61,075 bases of DNA. Origin: Pelistega sp. (GTDB lineage: Bacteria; Pseudomonadota; Gammaproteobacteria; Burkholderiales; Burkholderiaceae_B). The translations under genes were made by a program, and so were the position numbers. The notes below the pieces were generated by a model. It worked only from the letters and a program-made list of their open reading frames with translations. It made no database searches and was not told where the DNA came from. This document shows, piece by piece, positions 10,651 through 19,253 of this stretch; the stretch's first letter is position 1; each line of letters begins with the position of its first letter. The stretch spans positions 40,524 through 101,598 of the forward strand of contig JAUNUI010000009.1 in NCBI GenBank assembly GCA_030538255.1, written 5' to 3'.

Positions 10651-11607
10651 TCATATCGCCCTCAGCACCGCCACCCCATGCGCTCCATGCGCTTGTGCCT
10701 GCTCTAAACTTTCAAGTGATTGACCACCGATGGCAAATACAGGGCGGCCAGCCTCTTGGGCTAATTGGGTAAACTGTTCCCAACCGAGTGGCTCAGCATC
10801 AGGATGTGAAGGAGTCGGCAAAACGTGACCGAGCACCATAAAGTCCGCGTTCAATTGCTGAGCGTACAATAAATCGCCTAAGTGGTGACAAGAGACGCCC
10901 ACTAATTTATCGTCTGGCAGTGGGCGCTCTTCAAGTTGCACGGCATCCTCAGCACGTAATTGAATCCCGTCGGCTTTTTTCGCCCATGCTCTTGGATGCA
11001 CACTATTCACGATCAATTTCGCACCATGCTCATGACAACGCTCTAACATGTACTCAAACAGGCTCTGTAGTGATTTCGCTCCCACACCCTCTGGCCAAGC
11101 GGGTTCACGCAATTGGAATAAGCGTACGCCTTGAGCCAGCGCGGCTTCAAAGCGGGTTTTATAGGCGTCTGCTTGCTCAGGACTCTGCCATTGGCTCAGA
11201 GCGTAAACAGTCGGGATTTGCAACCAGCGAATAGGCGCGACTGAAGCGGGTAGCAACTCACCTAAATCACTCGCCTGCTCAGGTAGCGTCCAAGCGAAGG
11301 CTTGATTTTCCAGTCCCTTAGGCTCACCTTGCCACTCAGTCACTTGGCAGAACCAAAGCTCTACGATATTTTTAGGGTATTCATAAATAAAGCGCACCCA
11401 TTTACGTGCCCCCGCAATCTGAATCCCTAGTTCTTCTTCTAATTCGCGTGCCAAGGCCGACTCGACCGATTCATTCTCTTCAATTTTCCCACCAGGAAAT
11501 TCCCACCAGCCGCTCCATGGCTTGCCTTCTGGGCGCTGAGCCAGTAGAACCTGATGCTCTTTATTTAAAATCACACCAGCGGCGACTCGAATATACGGTT
11601 TGCTCAT
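10651..11607 (-). CDS. Nudix hydrolase fused to a thiamine-phosphate-synthase-like (ThiE/TenI) domain
   Basis: Two-domain protein. The N-terminal half (about 1-130) is a MutT-type Nudix domain with an intact Nudix box beginning GGKIEENE and ending RELEEELGI; MutT-type enzymes hydrolyse oxidised nucleotides such as 8-oxo-dGTP. The C-terminal half (about 140-318) resembles the ThiE/TenI barrel (LFQLREP, GVSCHH, FAIGGQS) but lacks several ThiE catalytic positions. This fusion is typical of beta/gamma-proteobacteria; the role of the second domain is unsettled. I chose ATG 11605-11607 (MSKPYIRV) over an upstream in-frame ATG because AGGA sits 5 nt before it and the extra 22 residues are not Nudix-like. 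Confidence 0.85.
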   Translation of the reverse strand: MSKPYIRVAAGVILNKEHQVLLAQRPEGKPWSGWWEFPGGKIEENESVESALARELEEELGIQIAGARKWVRFIYEYPKNIVELWFCQVTEWQGEPKGLENQAFAWTLPEQASDLGELLPASVAPIRWLQIPTVYALSQWQSPEQADAYKTRFEAALAQGVRLFQLREPAWPEGVGAKSLQSLFEYMLERCHEHGAKLIVNSVHPRAWAKKADGIQLRAEDAVQLEERPLPDDKLVGVSCHHLGDLLYAQQLNADFMVLGHVLPTPSHPDAEPLGWEQFTQLAQEAGRPVFAIGGQSLESLEQAQAHGAHGVAVLRAI

Positions 11608-11710
11608 ATTAAAATCCTGTTTAGGGTAAAAGGCGCTGTGCTTGCTAAATCTGTGTTTACTAAGTATTAGCACTGCTTGTTAGCGATCGTTGACGCTTTC
11701 TAACATATAC

Positions 11711-11830
11711 CTAAGTATCTAAAGCTAAAGCTCAACTAAGTATCTAAGCATCTAAAGCTAAAGTTCAATAAAGCATCTAAAGCGCACCTAAGTATCTAAA
11801 GTAAAGTACACCTAAGTATCTAAAGCGTAC
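11711..11830. repeat. Degenerate intergenic repeats with core CTAAGTATCTAA
   Basis: The core CTAAGTATCTAA occurs four times, starting at 11711, 11736, 11788 and 11812, embedded in AAAGC/AAAGT-rich spacers. A shortened copy (AAGCATCTAAAGC) is near 11771. The block fills the gap between the DUF815 and Nudix-ThiE genes up to the DUF815 stop. Similar AGCACCTAAAG words occur near the histone-like gene end (about 60492). No protein or hairpin explains it. Confidence 0.7.
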
Positions 11831-12703
11831 TTACTTATCCAAATGTCGTGCAGTCCAATCACGGGCAAAGTGGCGCGCCACACGACCAGAACGTGAGCCG
11901 CGCTCAATCGTCCACTGTAAGGCTTCGGTGCGACTCGCTTCAATATGCTCTTCGGGACAGCCTAGCTGACGCAACCAATAGTACACGATGGCTAAGTAAT
12001 CATCTTGACGGAATGGATAGAAGGATAGCCAGAGACCGAAGCGTTCAGATAAGGAGATTTTCTCCTCAATCGCTTCGCCTGGGTGCACTTCACCATCATC
12101 ACGATACGTCGTCTTTAAGTTTTCCTGCATATATTCAGGCATCAGATGACGACGATTTGAGGTAGCATAAATCAGGATATTCTCACCACTGGCCGCGATA
12201 GAGCCATCCAAGACTGATTTCAGGGCTTTATAACCGACTTCGCCCTCGTCAAATGACAAATCATCACAGAAAATCAGAAAGCGTTCTGGTCGCTGATTCA
12301 CTAAATCGACAATATCACCCAGATCATTTAAATCGGTTTTATCGACCTCAATTAAGCGCAGACCCTGGTCGGCATATTTATTCAACATGGCTTTCACCAA
12401 AGAACTCTTACCTGTGCCGCGAGAACCGGTCATTAAGACATTATTTGCAGGCTTACCAGACATGAAAAAGCGGGTATTACGGTCTATGATTTCTTTCTGA
12501 CGTTCAATATGCAGTAAATCTTCAGGTTCAATATTGTCGGTGATATGAATGGCTTCTAACCAGGCAGTAGCGCCTTTTTTACGCCAACGAAATGCCTTAG
12601 CCGACCAGTCAACGGGTTTAGGTGCGGCAGGGAGCCAGGCCTCTAATTGTTCTAACACGCCTAAGGCTCGCGTAATCAATAAAGAGAGATCAGGATTTGA
12701 CAC
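11831..12703 (-). CDS. DUF815 family AAA-type ATP-binding protein
   Basis: P-loop ATPase of unknown cellular role. Walker A is TGSRGTGKSSLV in the middle of the protein; a Walker B-like FLIFCDDLSFDE follows, with the sensor-like IYATSNRRHL after that. The 290-aa length is normal for DUF815. It starts with GTG preceded by GGAAA. In relatives this gene is often next to the Nudix-ThiE gene, as here, which suggests a conserved but unexplained association. It is divergent from ispB. Confidence 0.8.
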   Translation of the reverse strand: MSNPDLSLLITRALGVLEQLEAWLPAAPKPVDWSAKAFRWRKKGATAWLEAIHITDNIEPEDLLHIERQKEIIDRNTRFFMSGKPANNVLMTGSRGTGKSSLVKAMLNKYADQGLRLIEVDKTDLNDLGDIVDLVNQRPERFLIFCDDLSFDEGEVGYKALKSVLDGSIAASGENILIYATSNRRHLMPEYMQENLKTTYRDDGEVHPGEAIEEKISLSERFGLWLSFYPFRQDDYLAIVYYWLRQLGCPEEHIEASRTEALQWTIERGSRSGRVARHFARDWTARHLDK

Positions 12704-12760
12704 AAGATTTCCAATTAAACAATCAAAAACAATACATTATCATTTAAGTTAGCAAATTTC

Positions 12761-12790
12761 TTCATTTTGCAATGGTGTTTCCAATATAAT
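12761..12790 (+). promoter_or_regulatory. Candidate promoter for ispB
   Basis: A perfect -10 hexamer TATAAT at 12785-12790 lies 41 nt before the GTG start. The best -35 at 18-bp spacing is TTCATT (12761-12766), which is weak. The region between the divergent DUF815 and ispB genes holds nothing else obvious. Confidence 0.45.
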
Positions 12791-12831
12791 GGTGCACAAT
12801 CAATCCTCAAAATTTGAATACTAGGTAAGTT

Positions 12832-13797
12832 GTGAGCATAAACGAAATTATTAGTCCGATTGCGGAAGATATGAAGGCGCTAGATAGCGTGATTCGTGCA
12901 CGATTGAACTCTGAAGTTGTTCTGATTCGTACCATTGGTGAATATATCATCGGTGCTGGTGGCAAGCGTATGCGCCCCGCTATGGTGTTAATGATGGCCA
13001 ATGCCTTGGGCTATCAGGGCGATAAGCATCATATCTTGGCTGCCGTAGTTGAATTTATTCATACCTCAACTTTATTGCATGATGATGTAGTGGATGAATC
13101 GGATATGCGCCGTGGTCGCGAAACCGCCAACGAAGTATTCGGCAATGCAGCGAGTGTTCTCGTCGGCGACTATCTATACTCACGTTCATTCGAGATGATG
13201 GTTGAAGTCGATACCATGCGTATTATGCAGATTCTTTCACAAGCAACCACCGTGATTGCTGAGGGTGAAGTCCTACAACTATTGAACGTACACGACCCTG
13301 ATGTCTCGGTTGAGCGCTATATGCAAGTGGTGCGTTATAAGACCGCTAAGTTATTCGAGGCCGCCACCCAGATTGCCGCGGTGATTGCCGAAGTGCCGCA
13401 AGAAATAGAAGAGGCGGCCGCCGCCTATGGACGTCATGTCGGTACTGCTTTCCAATTGATTGATGATGTCTTAGACTACTCTGGCTCAGCGGAGAATTTA
13501 GGTAAGAGCGTGGGTGATGATTTACGTGAAGGCAAGCCAACCTTGCCACTGATTCGTGTTATGCAAGTAGGTACACCTGAGGAACAAGCGTTGATTCGCC
13601 AAGCTATTGAGACAGGTGAGGCGGATTTTGACGCGGTTGCCGCTGCCATCAAGAACACTGACGCGCTCGAATACACCCGTGAAATTGCCGTACAAGAAGC
13701 GCAGATTGCTCTTGATGCCTTAGACAAGTTGCCAGACTCAATCTACAAAACTTCATTACGCAATTTCTGCACCTTCGCCATTGAGCGCGATCGCTAA
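12832..13797 (+). CDS. ispB: Octaprenyl (polyprenyl) diphosphate synthase
   Basis: Builds the long isoprenoid side chain of ubiquinone by condensing IPP onto FPP. The 321-aa protein shows both Asp-rich motifs: LLHDDVVDESDMRRG (D84, D85, D88) and QLIDDVLDYSG (D211, D212, D215). It starts with GTG preceded by AGG. In many betaproteobacteria ispB is divergent from rplU-rpmA-obgE; here those genes are 17 kb away, so the usual arrangement has been broken. Confidence 0.9.
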   Translation: MSINEIISPIAEDMKALDSVIRARLNSEVVLIRTIGEYIIGAGGKRMRPAMVLMMANALGYQGDKHHILAAVVEFIHTSTLLHDDVVDESDMRRGRETANEVFGNAASVLVGDYLYSRSFEMMVEVDTMRIMQILSQATTVIAEGEVLQLLNVHDPDVSVERYMQVVRYKTAKLFEAATQIAAVIAEVPQEIEEAAAAYGRHVGTAFQLIDDVLDYSGSAENLGKSVGDDLREGKPTLPLIRVMQVGTPEEQALIRQAIETGEADFDAVAAAIKNTDALEYTREIAVQEAQIALDALDKLPDSIYKTSLRNFCTFAIERDR

Positions 13798-13805
13798 TTT
13801 TGGCT

Positions 13806-13848
13806 TTAACCTAGGGTTAATGAGATTTGTATCTTCGCTTTAAAGCGA
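13806..13848 (+). promoter_or_regulatory. Two palindromes in the glnH upstream region
   Basis: TTAACC-TAG-GGTTAA (13806-13820) and TCGCTTTAAAGCGA (13835-13848) are perfect palindromes between the ispB stop and glnH. A third, weaker inverted repeat GCTGT/ACAGC is at 13863-13878. None has a T-tract that would make it a clear terminator, so operator or mRNA-structure roles are possible. Confidence 0.4.
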
Positions 13849-13910
13849 GTAAGATATTTAGAGCTGTTTGCTGACAGCAAGATATTTTACTCACTTTCGA
13901 GGTATACACT

Positions 13911-14672
13911 ATGCTAAAAAATAAATTAAAAGCCGTATTATTTGGTTTGTCGATTGCCCTAGCCGTACCCGCAGCACAGACTGCAATGGCTCAAGATAAA
14001 GAATTAATCGTGGCGACTGACACAGGTTTTGTACCGTTTGAGTTTAAAGATGGTGACAAATACACTGGCTTTGATATCGATCTATTCGAAGCCATTGCCA
14101 AAGAAGCGGGTCTTAAATTTAAATGGCAGCCAATGGACTTCAACGGCATTATTCCAGGCCTACAAACCAAGAATCTCGACGCCGCAATTGCGGGCATGAC
14201 GATTCGTGAAGACCGCAAAGAAGTGGTGGACTTCTCTGATCCCTACTACGATAGTGGTTTAGCGATTCTTGTGATGGCTAAAGACGCAGACAAGATTAAG
14301 TCAGTTGAAGACTTAGCGAATAAGGAAATCGCTGTTAAAACCGGCACAGGTTCTGTGGACTTCGTGAAAGAGCACGTGCCAACCGCGAAGATGAAACTCT
14401 TCCCGAATATCGATAACGCCTTCTTAGATTTGCAAACTGGTCGTGTTGATGCTGTTGTGCATGACACACCTAACGTTCAATACTATGCTAACACGGCAGG
14501 TAAGGGTCGCGTAGCGGTAACTGCCAAACTACGTAGTGGCGACTTCTACGGTATTGCTTTCCCGAAAGGCAGTGATTTAGTAGAAAAAGTCAATGCGGCA
14601 CTAAAAACCTTACGTGACAATGGTGAGTACGACAAGATTCACGCTAAGTGGTTCGGTGAAGGCGCACAATAA
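13911..14672 (+). CDS. glnH: Glutamine ABC transporter, periplasmic binding protein
   Basis: Type II periplasmic amino-acid binding protein, 253 aa. Residues 1-27 form a Sec signal ending in AMA. The mature start KELIVATDTGFVPFEFK and the segment MDFNGIIPGLQTKN are close to GlnH. The Arg of the ligand-binding region lies in MTIREDRK. It is the first gene of glnHPQ. A long hairpin and a terminator separate it from glnP, which should make the binding protein more abundant than the membrane parts. Confidence 0.88.
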   Translation: MLKNKLKAVLFGLSIALAVPAAQTAMAQDKELIVATDTGFVPFEFKDGDKYTGFDIDLFEAIAKEAGLKFKWQPMDFNGIIPGLQTKNLDAAIAGMTIREDRKEVVDFSDPYYDSGLAILVMAKDADKIKSVEDLANKEIAVKTGTGSVDFVKEHVPTAKMKLFPNIDNAFLDLQTGRVDAVVHDTPNVQYYANTAGKGRVAVTAKLRSGDFYGIAFPKGSDLVEKVNAALKTLRDNGEYDKIHAKWFGEGAQ

Positions 14673-14703
14673 GCTCGCCTGATACTGAGTTTTTTATAAT
14701 TTC

Positions 14704-14746
14704 GGTGTTATAGGGTTTCGCTCTGAGCCTAGAGACCCAAAACACC
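14704..14746 (+). other. Long imperfect hairpin downstream of glnH
   Basis: The outer stem is GGTGTT (14704-14709) with AACACC (14741-14746). The inner stem is GGGTTTC (14713-14719) with GAGACCC (14732-14738), with one G-T pair. There is no T-tract. The position, 32 nt after the glnH stop and before a separate terminator, suggests a 3'-end stabilising structure. Confidence 0.55.
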
Positions 14747-14758
14747 CGTGATAAAATA

Positions 14759-14791
14759 GGCGGTGGTGGCATAGTACGCCATCGCCTTTTT
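14759..14791 (+). terminator. Intrinsic terminator between glnH and glnP
   Basis: Ten-pair stem (14759-14768 with 14777-14786, two G-T pairs), 8-nt loop, then TTTTT. It ends 26 nt before glnP. It probably terminates most glnH transcripts and lets a fraction continue into glnPQ-ilvD. Confidence 0.75.
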
Positions 14792-14817
14792 ACGAATAAG
14801 TACCACTTAGGTTTTAT

Positions 14818-15528
14818 ATGGATTTTGATTTTCAAGCGGTTTTGGATGCCATGCCGCGACTATGGGAAGGTGCCTGGGTCACCATAAAAATTACGTTTTA
14901 TGGTTTAGTGGGCGGAGCTATTCTTGGTGCCTTAGCAGGCGTTGTCCGCGCCTATGTACCGGCCTGGTTTGATAAGCAGATGATTGCGCATCGCCCGATT
15001 AGCGGTATCTTATTGCCGATTCTTTCTTGGATTGCGCAGCTCTATATCTTGATTATTCGCGGCACACCGATTGTGGTGCAAGTGATGTTTATTTACTTCG
15101 CGCTACCCTTAGCCTTTGGCCTGCGAGTCGATGCTATGACAGCGGCGATTGCCACGCTGATTATTAACTCTGGCGCCTATATTGCCGAGATTGTACGTGG
15201 TTCCTTACAATCTGTATCGCGTGGTCTGTACGAAGCCGGTTTAGCGATGGGCCTGCCATTTCATAAGATTATCCTCAAAATTATTGGCCCGGTGGCCTTT
15301 CGCCGAATGATTCCCGCTTTGGGCAATCAATGCATTATTAGCCTGAAAGACTCCTCTTTGTTTATTGTGATTGGTGTGGCTGAGTTAACTCGCCAAGGTC
15401 AAGAAATTATGTCCATGAACTATAAGGCGGTTGAGATTTGGGGCGCGGTGGCTTTTATCTATCTCATCCTAACAGGTACCTTAGCATTGCTCCTGAAGCT
15501 GCTTGAAAAGAAAATGAGGATTCTATAA
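14818..15528 (+). CDS. glnP: Glutamine ABC transporter, permease
   Basis: Inner-membrane permease of the HisMQ type, 236 aa with about five membrane helices. The EAA-like loop is visible as LYEAGLAMGLPFHKIILKI, and the segment IRGTPIVVQVMFIYFALP is typical of polar amino acid permeases. An extra stretch of about 20 residues (around 45-65) makes it longer than E. coli GlnP (219 aa). The stop overlaps the glnQ start in TAATG. Confidence 0.88.
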   Translation: MDFDFQAVLDAMPRLWEGAWVTIKITFYGLVGGAILGALAGVVRAYVPAWFDKQMIAHRPISGILLPILSWIAQLYILIIRGTPIVVQVMFIYFALPLAFGLRVDAMTAAIATLIINSGAYIAEIVRGSLQSVSRGLYEAGLAMGLPFHKIILKIIGPVAFRRMIPALGNQCIISLKDSSLFIVIGVAELTRQGQEIMSMNYKAVEIWGAVAFIYLILTGTLALLLKLLEKKMRIL

Positions 15529-16325
15529 TGACTGAGGCAAGCACAATCACACAAGCAACAAAGGGACCAGCCTCAGCGATGAATGTTAATGCACCGACAG
15601 CTATGGTGACGTTTAAGAACGTGACCAAGCGCTTTGGCAATAATACAATTCTTGACGATATTAGCCTCACCATTAATAAGGGTGAGGTCGTGGTGGTGGT
15701 GGGGCCATCAGGCTCAGGTAAGTCGACTTTCCTGCGCTGTATTAATGCCTTGGAAACTATCCAAGGTGGTGACATTATTGTTGGTAAGCACAGCGTTCTG
15801 GGTAAGCCTGCTGAAGTTCGTGAGCTGCGTCGTGAAGCGGGCATGGTGTTTCAGCAATTTAATCTCTTCCCGCAATTAACCGCCTTAGAGAATGTCATGT
15901 TCGGCCCGATTCAGACTCGAGGCACATCCAGCAAACAAGCACGTGCCGCTGCTGCTATTCTGTTAGAGAAAGTCGGTCTTAGTGAGCGTATGAATCATTA
16001 CCCAAGCGAGTTATCCGGCGGTCAACAACAGCGTGTTGCGATTGCTCGAGCTTTGGCGATTAAGCCGCATCTAATGCTGTTTGACGAGCCAACCTCGGCG
16101 CTTGACCCTGAACTTCGTCATGAAGTTTTGAAGGTGATGCAAGATTTAGCGCAAGAGGGCATGACCATGATTGTGGTCACGCACGAAATTAGCTTTGCGG
16201 AAAAAGTGGGTACTCGCCTACTTTTCATAGATAAGGGTAAAATAGCTCATGATGGCGTGCCAAGTGAGTTACTCCGTAATCCACCGAGCCAACGTCTGAC
16301 CGATTTTCTACAACACGTAAAATAA
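15528..16325 (+). CDS. glnQ: Glutamine ABC transporter, ATPase
   Basis: ABC ATPase that powers the glutamine importer. The first about 25 residues are an extra Ala/Thr-rich tail before the domain starts at [12 protein letters not shown]. Walker A is GPSGSGKST, the Q-loop [12 protein letters not shown], the signature [15 protein letters not shown] and Walker [15 protein letters not shown], all intact. It is coupled to glnP by a 1-nt overlap. ilvD follows after 19 nt, so the two are probably cotranscribed. Confidence 0.9.
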   Translation: MTEASTITQATKGPASAMNVNAPTAMVTFKNVTKRFGNNTILDDISLTINKGEVVVVVGPSGSGKSTFLRCINALETIQGGDIIVGKHSVLGKPAEVRELRREAGMVFQQFNLFPQLTALENVMFGPIQTRGTSSKQARAAAAILLEKVGLSERMNHYPSELSGGQQQRVAIARALAIKPHLMLFDEPTSALDPELRHEVLKVMQDLAQEGMTMIVVTHEISFAEKVGTRLLFIDKGKIAHDGVPSELLRNPPSQRLTDFLQHVK

Positions 16326-16344
16326 ATTTTTTGTTGGAATAATT

Positions 16345-18210
16345 ATGCCTGCATATCGTTCAAAAACCTCGACCCATGGTCGCAATATGGCTGGTGCGCG
16401 CGCTTTATGGCGTGCCACTGGTATGAAAGAAACTGACTTTGGTAAACCCATTATTGCTGTGGTCAACTCGTTTACCCAATTTGTGCCTGGTCATGTGCAC
16501 CTTAAGGACTTGGGCCAATTGGTTGCCCGTCAAATTGAGAAAGCGGGTGGTGTAGCCAAGGAATTTAATACGATTGCAGTTGATGATGGTATCGCTATGG
16601 GTCATGGCGGTATGTTGTACTCTTTACCCTCACGTGATTTGATTGCAGACTCGGTTGAGTATATGGTGAATGCGCACTGTGCTGATGCCATGGTATGTAT
16701 CTCTAACTGTGACAAAATCACCCCAGGAATGTTAATGGCGGCGATGCGTCTGAATATTCCGGTGATTTTTGTCTCTGGCGGTCCTATGGAAGCGGGTAAG
16801 GTTGTCTTACCAGGCGAAGAGAAAGTCATCTCAATTGACCTGATTGATGCCATGATTAAGTCGGCGGACCCAAGCGTGAGTGATGAGGTGAGTGAGCTGG
16901 TTGAGCAGAATGCCTGCCCAACCTGTGGTTCATGTTCAGGTATGTTTACCGCCAACTCAATGAACTGCTTGACCGAAGCGCTGGGCCTATCATTACCTGG
17001 TAACGGTACTGTGGTGGCAACCCATGCTGCGCGTCGTACCCTATTTGAGCGCGCAGGTGACTTAATTGTAGAAATTACCCGTCGCTATTACGAGCAAGAT
17101 GATAGCAGCGTGCTCCCACGCAGTATTGCGACGAAAACCGCTTTCGAGAATGCCATGGTTTTGGATGTGGCTATGGGTGGTTCAACCAATACCGTGTTGC
17201 ACTTATTAGCCGCAGCCCAAGAAGCTGAAGTTGACTTCACCATGAGCGATATTGATGCCATCTCGCGTCGTGTGCCTTGTTTAAGTAAGTTGGCACCGAT
17301 GACAGATAAATACCATATCGAAGACGTGCACCGTGCGGGTGGTATTATCGGTATCCTAGCGGAGCTTAATCGTGCAGGCTTACTCAATACCGATGTCTAT
17401 AATGTCCATAGCGGCACCTTAGCGAAGGCGATCGAGAAGTGGGATGTACGTGGCGAGAATGTCAGCGAAGAGGTACAACACTTCTTTAAAGTGGCACCAG
17501 GTGGTGTTCGAACCGAGGTGGCTTTTAGCCAAGATAAATACTATCCAAGCCTAGACTTAGATCGTGCCAATGGCTGTATCCGTGATAAGGCCCATGCCTA
17601 TTCACAAGATGGTGGTCTTGCTGTGTTGTACGGTAATATCGCCTTGAATGGTTGTATTGTTAAAACCGCGGGTGTGGATGAAAGCATCTTGAAGTTTACG
17701 GGCAAGGCAATTGTGTATGAAAGCCAAGAAGACGCTACCGCCGGTATCTTAGGTGATGAAGTGAAAGAAGGCCATGTTGTGATCGTGCGCTACGAAGGCC
17801 CGAAAGGCGGCCCTGGTATGCAAGAGATGCTTTACCCAACTTCCTACCTGAAATCCAAAGGCCTAGGCGCTAAAGCGGCGCTCTTAACCGATGGACGCTT
17901 CTCTGGCGGCTCATCAGGTCTAGTGATTGGTCACGCTTCGCCTGAAGCGGCTGAAGGCGGTAATATTGGTCTGGTTGAGAATGGTGATGAAATCCAAATC
18001 GACATTCCAAATCGTACCATTCACTTAGTGGTGAGCGATGAGGAACTCGCTAAGCGTCGCCAAGCGATGGATGCTAAGGGTGCTAAAGCCTGGCAGCCAG
18101 TTGCGCGTGACCGCTATGTATCCCAAGCTTTACAAGCCTATGCATTGATGGCCACATCAGCGGACCGTGGTGCGGTGCGTGATATCAGTCAGTTAAAGCG
18201 TGGTAAGTAA
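16345..18210 (+). CDS. ilvD: Dihydroxy-acid dehydratase
   Basis: Fe-S enzyme of valine/isoleucine (and pantothenate) synthesis that dehydrates 2,3-dihydroxy acids. 621 aa, the E. coli-like length. Cluster-binding cysteines lie in [10 protein letters not shown] and [17 protein letters not shown]. The typical end [12 protein letters not shown] is present. It begins 19 nt after glnQ and ends before a strong terminator, so it appears to be the last gene of the glnHPQ transcript, an unusual pairing. Confidence 0.94.
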   Translation: MPAYRSKTSTHGRNMAGARALWRATGMKETDFGKPIIAVVNSFTQFVPGHVHLKDLGQLVARQIEKAGGVAKEFNTIAVDDGIAMGHGGMLYSLPSRDLIADSVEYMVNAHCADAMVCISNCDKITPGMLMAAMRLNIPVIFVSGGPMEAGKVVLPGEEKVISIDLIDAMIKSADPSVSDEVSELVEQNACPTCGSCSGMFTANSMNCLTEALGLSLPGNGTVVATHAARRTLFERAGDLIVEITRRYYEQDDSSVLPRSIATKTAFENAMVLDVAMGGSTNTVLHLLAAAQEAEVDFTMSDIDAISRRVPCLSKLAPMTDKYHIEDVHRAGGIIGILAELNRAGLLNTDVYNVHSGTLAKAIEKWDVRGENVSEEVQHFFKVAPGGVRTEVAFSQDKYYPSLDLDRANGCIRDKAHAYSQDGGLAVLYGNIALNGCIVKTAGVDESILKFTGKAIVYESQEDATAGILGDEVKEGHVVIVRYEGPKGGPGMQEMLYPTSYLKSKGLGAKAALLTDGRFSGGSSGLVIGHASPEAAEGGNIGLVENGDEIQIDIPNRTIHLVVSDEELAKRRQAMDAKGAKAWQPVARDRYVSQALQAYALMATSADRGAVRDISQLKRGK

Positions 18211-18244
18211 TCACGGCGCAACTTGCTGAATCTACGCTATAAAG

Positions 18245-18288
18245 AATAACGGTGTACTGAGTGATTAACTTAGTACACCGTTATTTTG
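18245..18288 (+). terminator. Terminator after ilvD
   Basis: A perfect 14-bp stem (18245-18258 with 18272-18285) is followed by a TTATTTTG tract. It closes the ilvD transcript. The remaining 200 bases up to the HicB gene show no gene. Confidence 0.88.
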
Positions 18289-18497
18289 CTTTGGGTGCTT
18301 GATGTTTTTTAATTAAACGCTGAGGTTTGGTAAGTATTGTGTTTCAGTATTATGCTTATCAAGTTTGTCTGCAGGTAAATTTGCGTTATTGATTTACAGA
18401 TAAGAACGCCCTGAGATTAAGAAAAATAGCTGCTCTTTGGGGGCTGCTTGTTCTCAAGGCAGCGCTGATTATTATTATCATTCTCCAGATAGTTCCA

Positions 18498-18890
18498 TTA
18501 ATTAGTTAGCGCCATATGGGCAATATAAGCAGAGCGACTTTCGCCAGCCTCTTTAGCTTTAGCGTCGATTCTCGCCAAAATACGTCTTGGTAAGGTGATA
18601 TTAACTCTTTCTATTTTGTCATCAAAGAAGTCTGGGTTGATTTCAACGATAGCCCAAATCCAGCCTTGATAGTCAGGGTCGTCTTTATAAACATCTATAG
18701 AGCTAGGTTTAGGAATAGACTCCCCGTTATCCAAGGCTTCTTCAATCCACAATTCAATTGCTTCCTTAGCATTCTCAATAGCCTGATTAATGCCTTCATC
18801 GGCAGCAGAAAAACAACCAGGCAGATCAGGAACAACAACCCCCCAAGCTGTTTTCTCATTACCTGGCTCAATAACAATTGGATATTTCAT
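18498..18890 (-). CDS. hicB: HicB family antitoxin
   Basis: Antitoxin of the HicAB type II system. The N-terminal partial RNase H-like fold is visible in WGVVVPDLPGCFSAADEG, and a C-terminal ribbon-helix-helix-type DNA-binding tail in VNITLPRRILARIDAKAKE (residues about 95-115). 130 aa is normal. It lies 10 nt downstream of hicA in one operon and should both neutralise HicA and repress the operon. Confidence 0.88.
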   Translation of the reverse strand: MKYPIVIEPGNEKTAWGVVVPDLPGCFSAADEGINQAIENAKEAIELWIEEALDNGESIPKPSSIDVYKDDPDYQGWIWAIVEINPDFFDDKIERVNITLPRRILARIDAKAKEAGESRSAYIAHMALTN

Positions 18891-18900
18891 ACATTACTCC

Positions 18901-19083
18901 TTATTTAAGACCAGCTTGCTTAAGCAGTTTATTAACTAGACCCACCCCTAAGTCCTTCTTAGGGTGAGGCACACTAATGTGACCTGGTAATATGGAATGG
19001 CGAAATACGTGATGAGATCCCTTCACGTTTTTAAGTTGCCATCCATTTGCTTCAAGTAGCTTAATAAGGTCTTTACTATTCAT
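18901..19083 (-). CDS. hicA: HicA family mRNA interferase toxin
   Basis: Small RNA-cleaving toxin with a dsRBD-like fold. The key segment KGSHHVFRH holds the catalytic-type His; HISVPHPKKDLGVGLVNKLLKQAGL is the standard C-terminal half. I placed the start at ATG 19081-19083 (MNSKDLIK, 60 aa) because an upstream in-frame ATG at 19101 lies inside the predicted -10 region. It precedes hicB, the usual order. Confidence 0.86.
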   Translation of the reverse strand: MNSKDLIKLLEANGWQLKNVKGSHHVFRHSILPGHISVPHPKKDLGVGLVNKLLKQAGLK

Positions 19084-19118
19084 AATGTGTATTATACACA
19101 CTTTACTGGTGTTGGCAA
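19084..19118 (-). promoter_or_regulatory. hicAB promoter with palindromic operator over the -10
   Basis: Read on the minus strand: -35 TTGCCA (19118-19113), 16-bp spacer, -10 TATAAT (19096-19091). The -10 is the centre of the perfect palindrome GTGTATAATACAC (19099-19087), a plausible HicB operator. The predicted start of transcription is about 19084, next to the hicA ATG. Confidence 0.65.
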
Positions 19119-19173
19119 GACAGCTTATCTGCCCTTGAGCGTGAGTTGAATCATTATGCTGTGAGTAGTGTAA

Positions 19174-19217
19174 AAAGAGAGCCCCAGAATTAGAGGTTTT
19201 ATATCCAATTCCGGGGC
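19174..19217 (-). terminator. Terminator after ppc
   Basis: On the minus strand the arms GCCCCGGAATT and AATTCTGGGGC form a 10-pair stem with one mismatch, followed by TCTCTTTTT. It lies 37 nt beyond the ppc stop and separates ppc from hicA. Confidence 0.8.
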
Positions 19218-19253
19218 GTGATTATTTCGCTTATGTACTAGATTAAAATTCTA

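Noticed and set aside
11711-11830. CRISPR array
   Set aside because: Repeats are short, irregularly spaced, degenerate, and the spacers are similar to one another; no cas genes are nearby.
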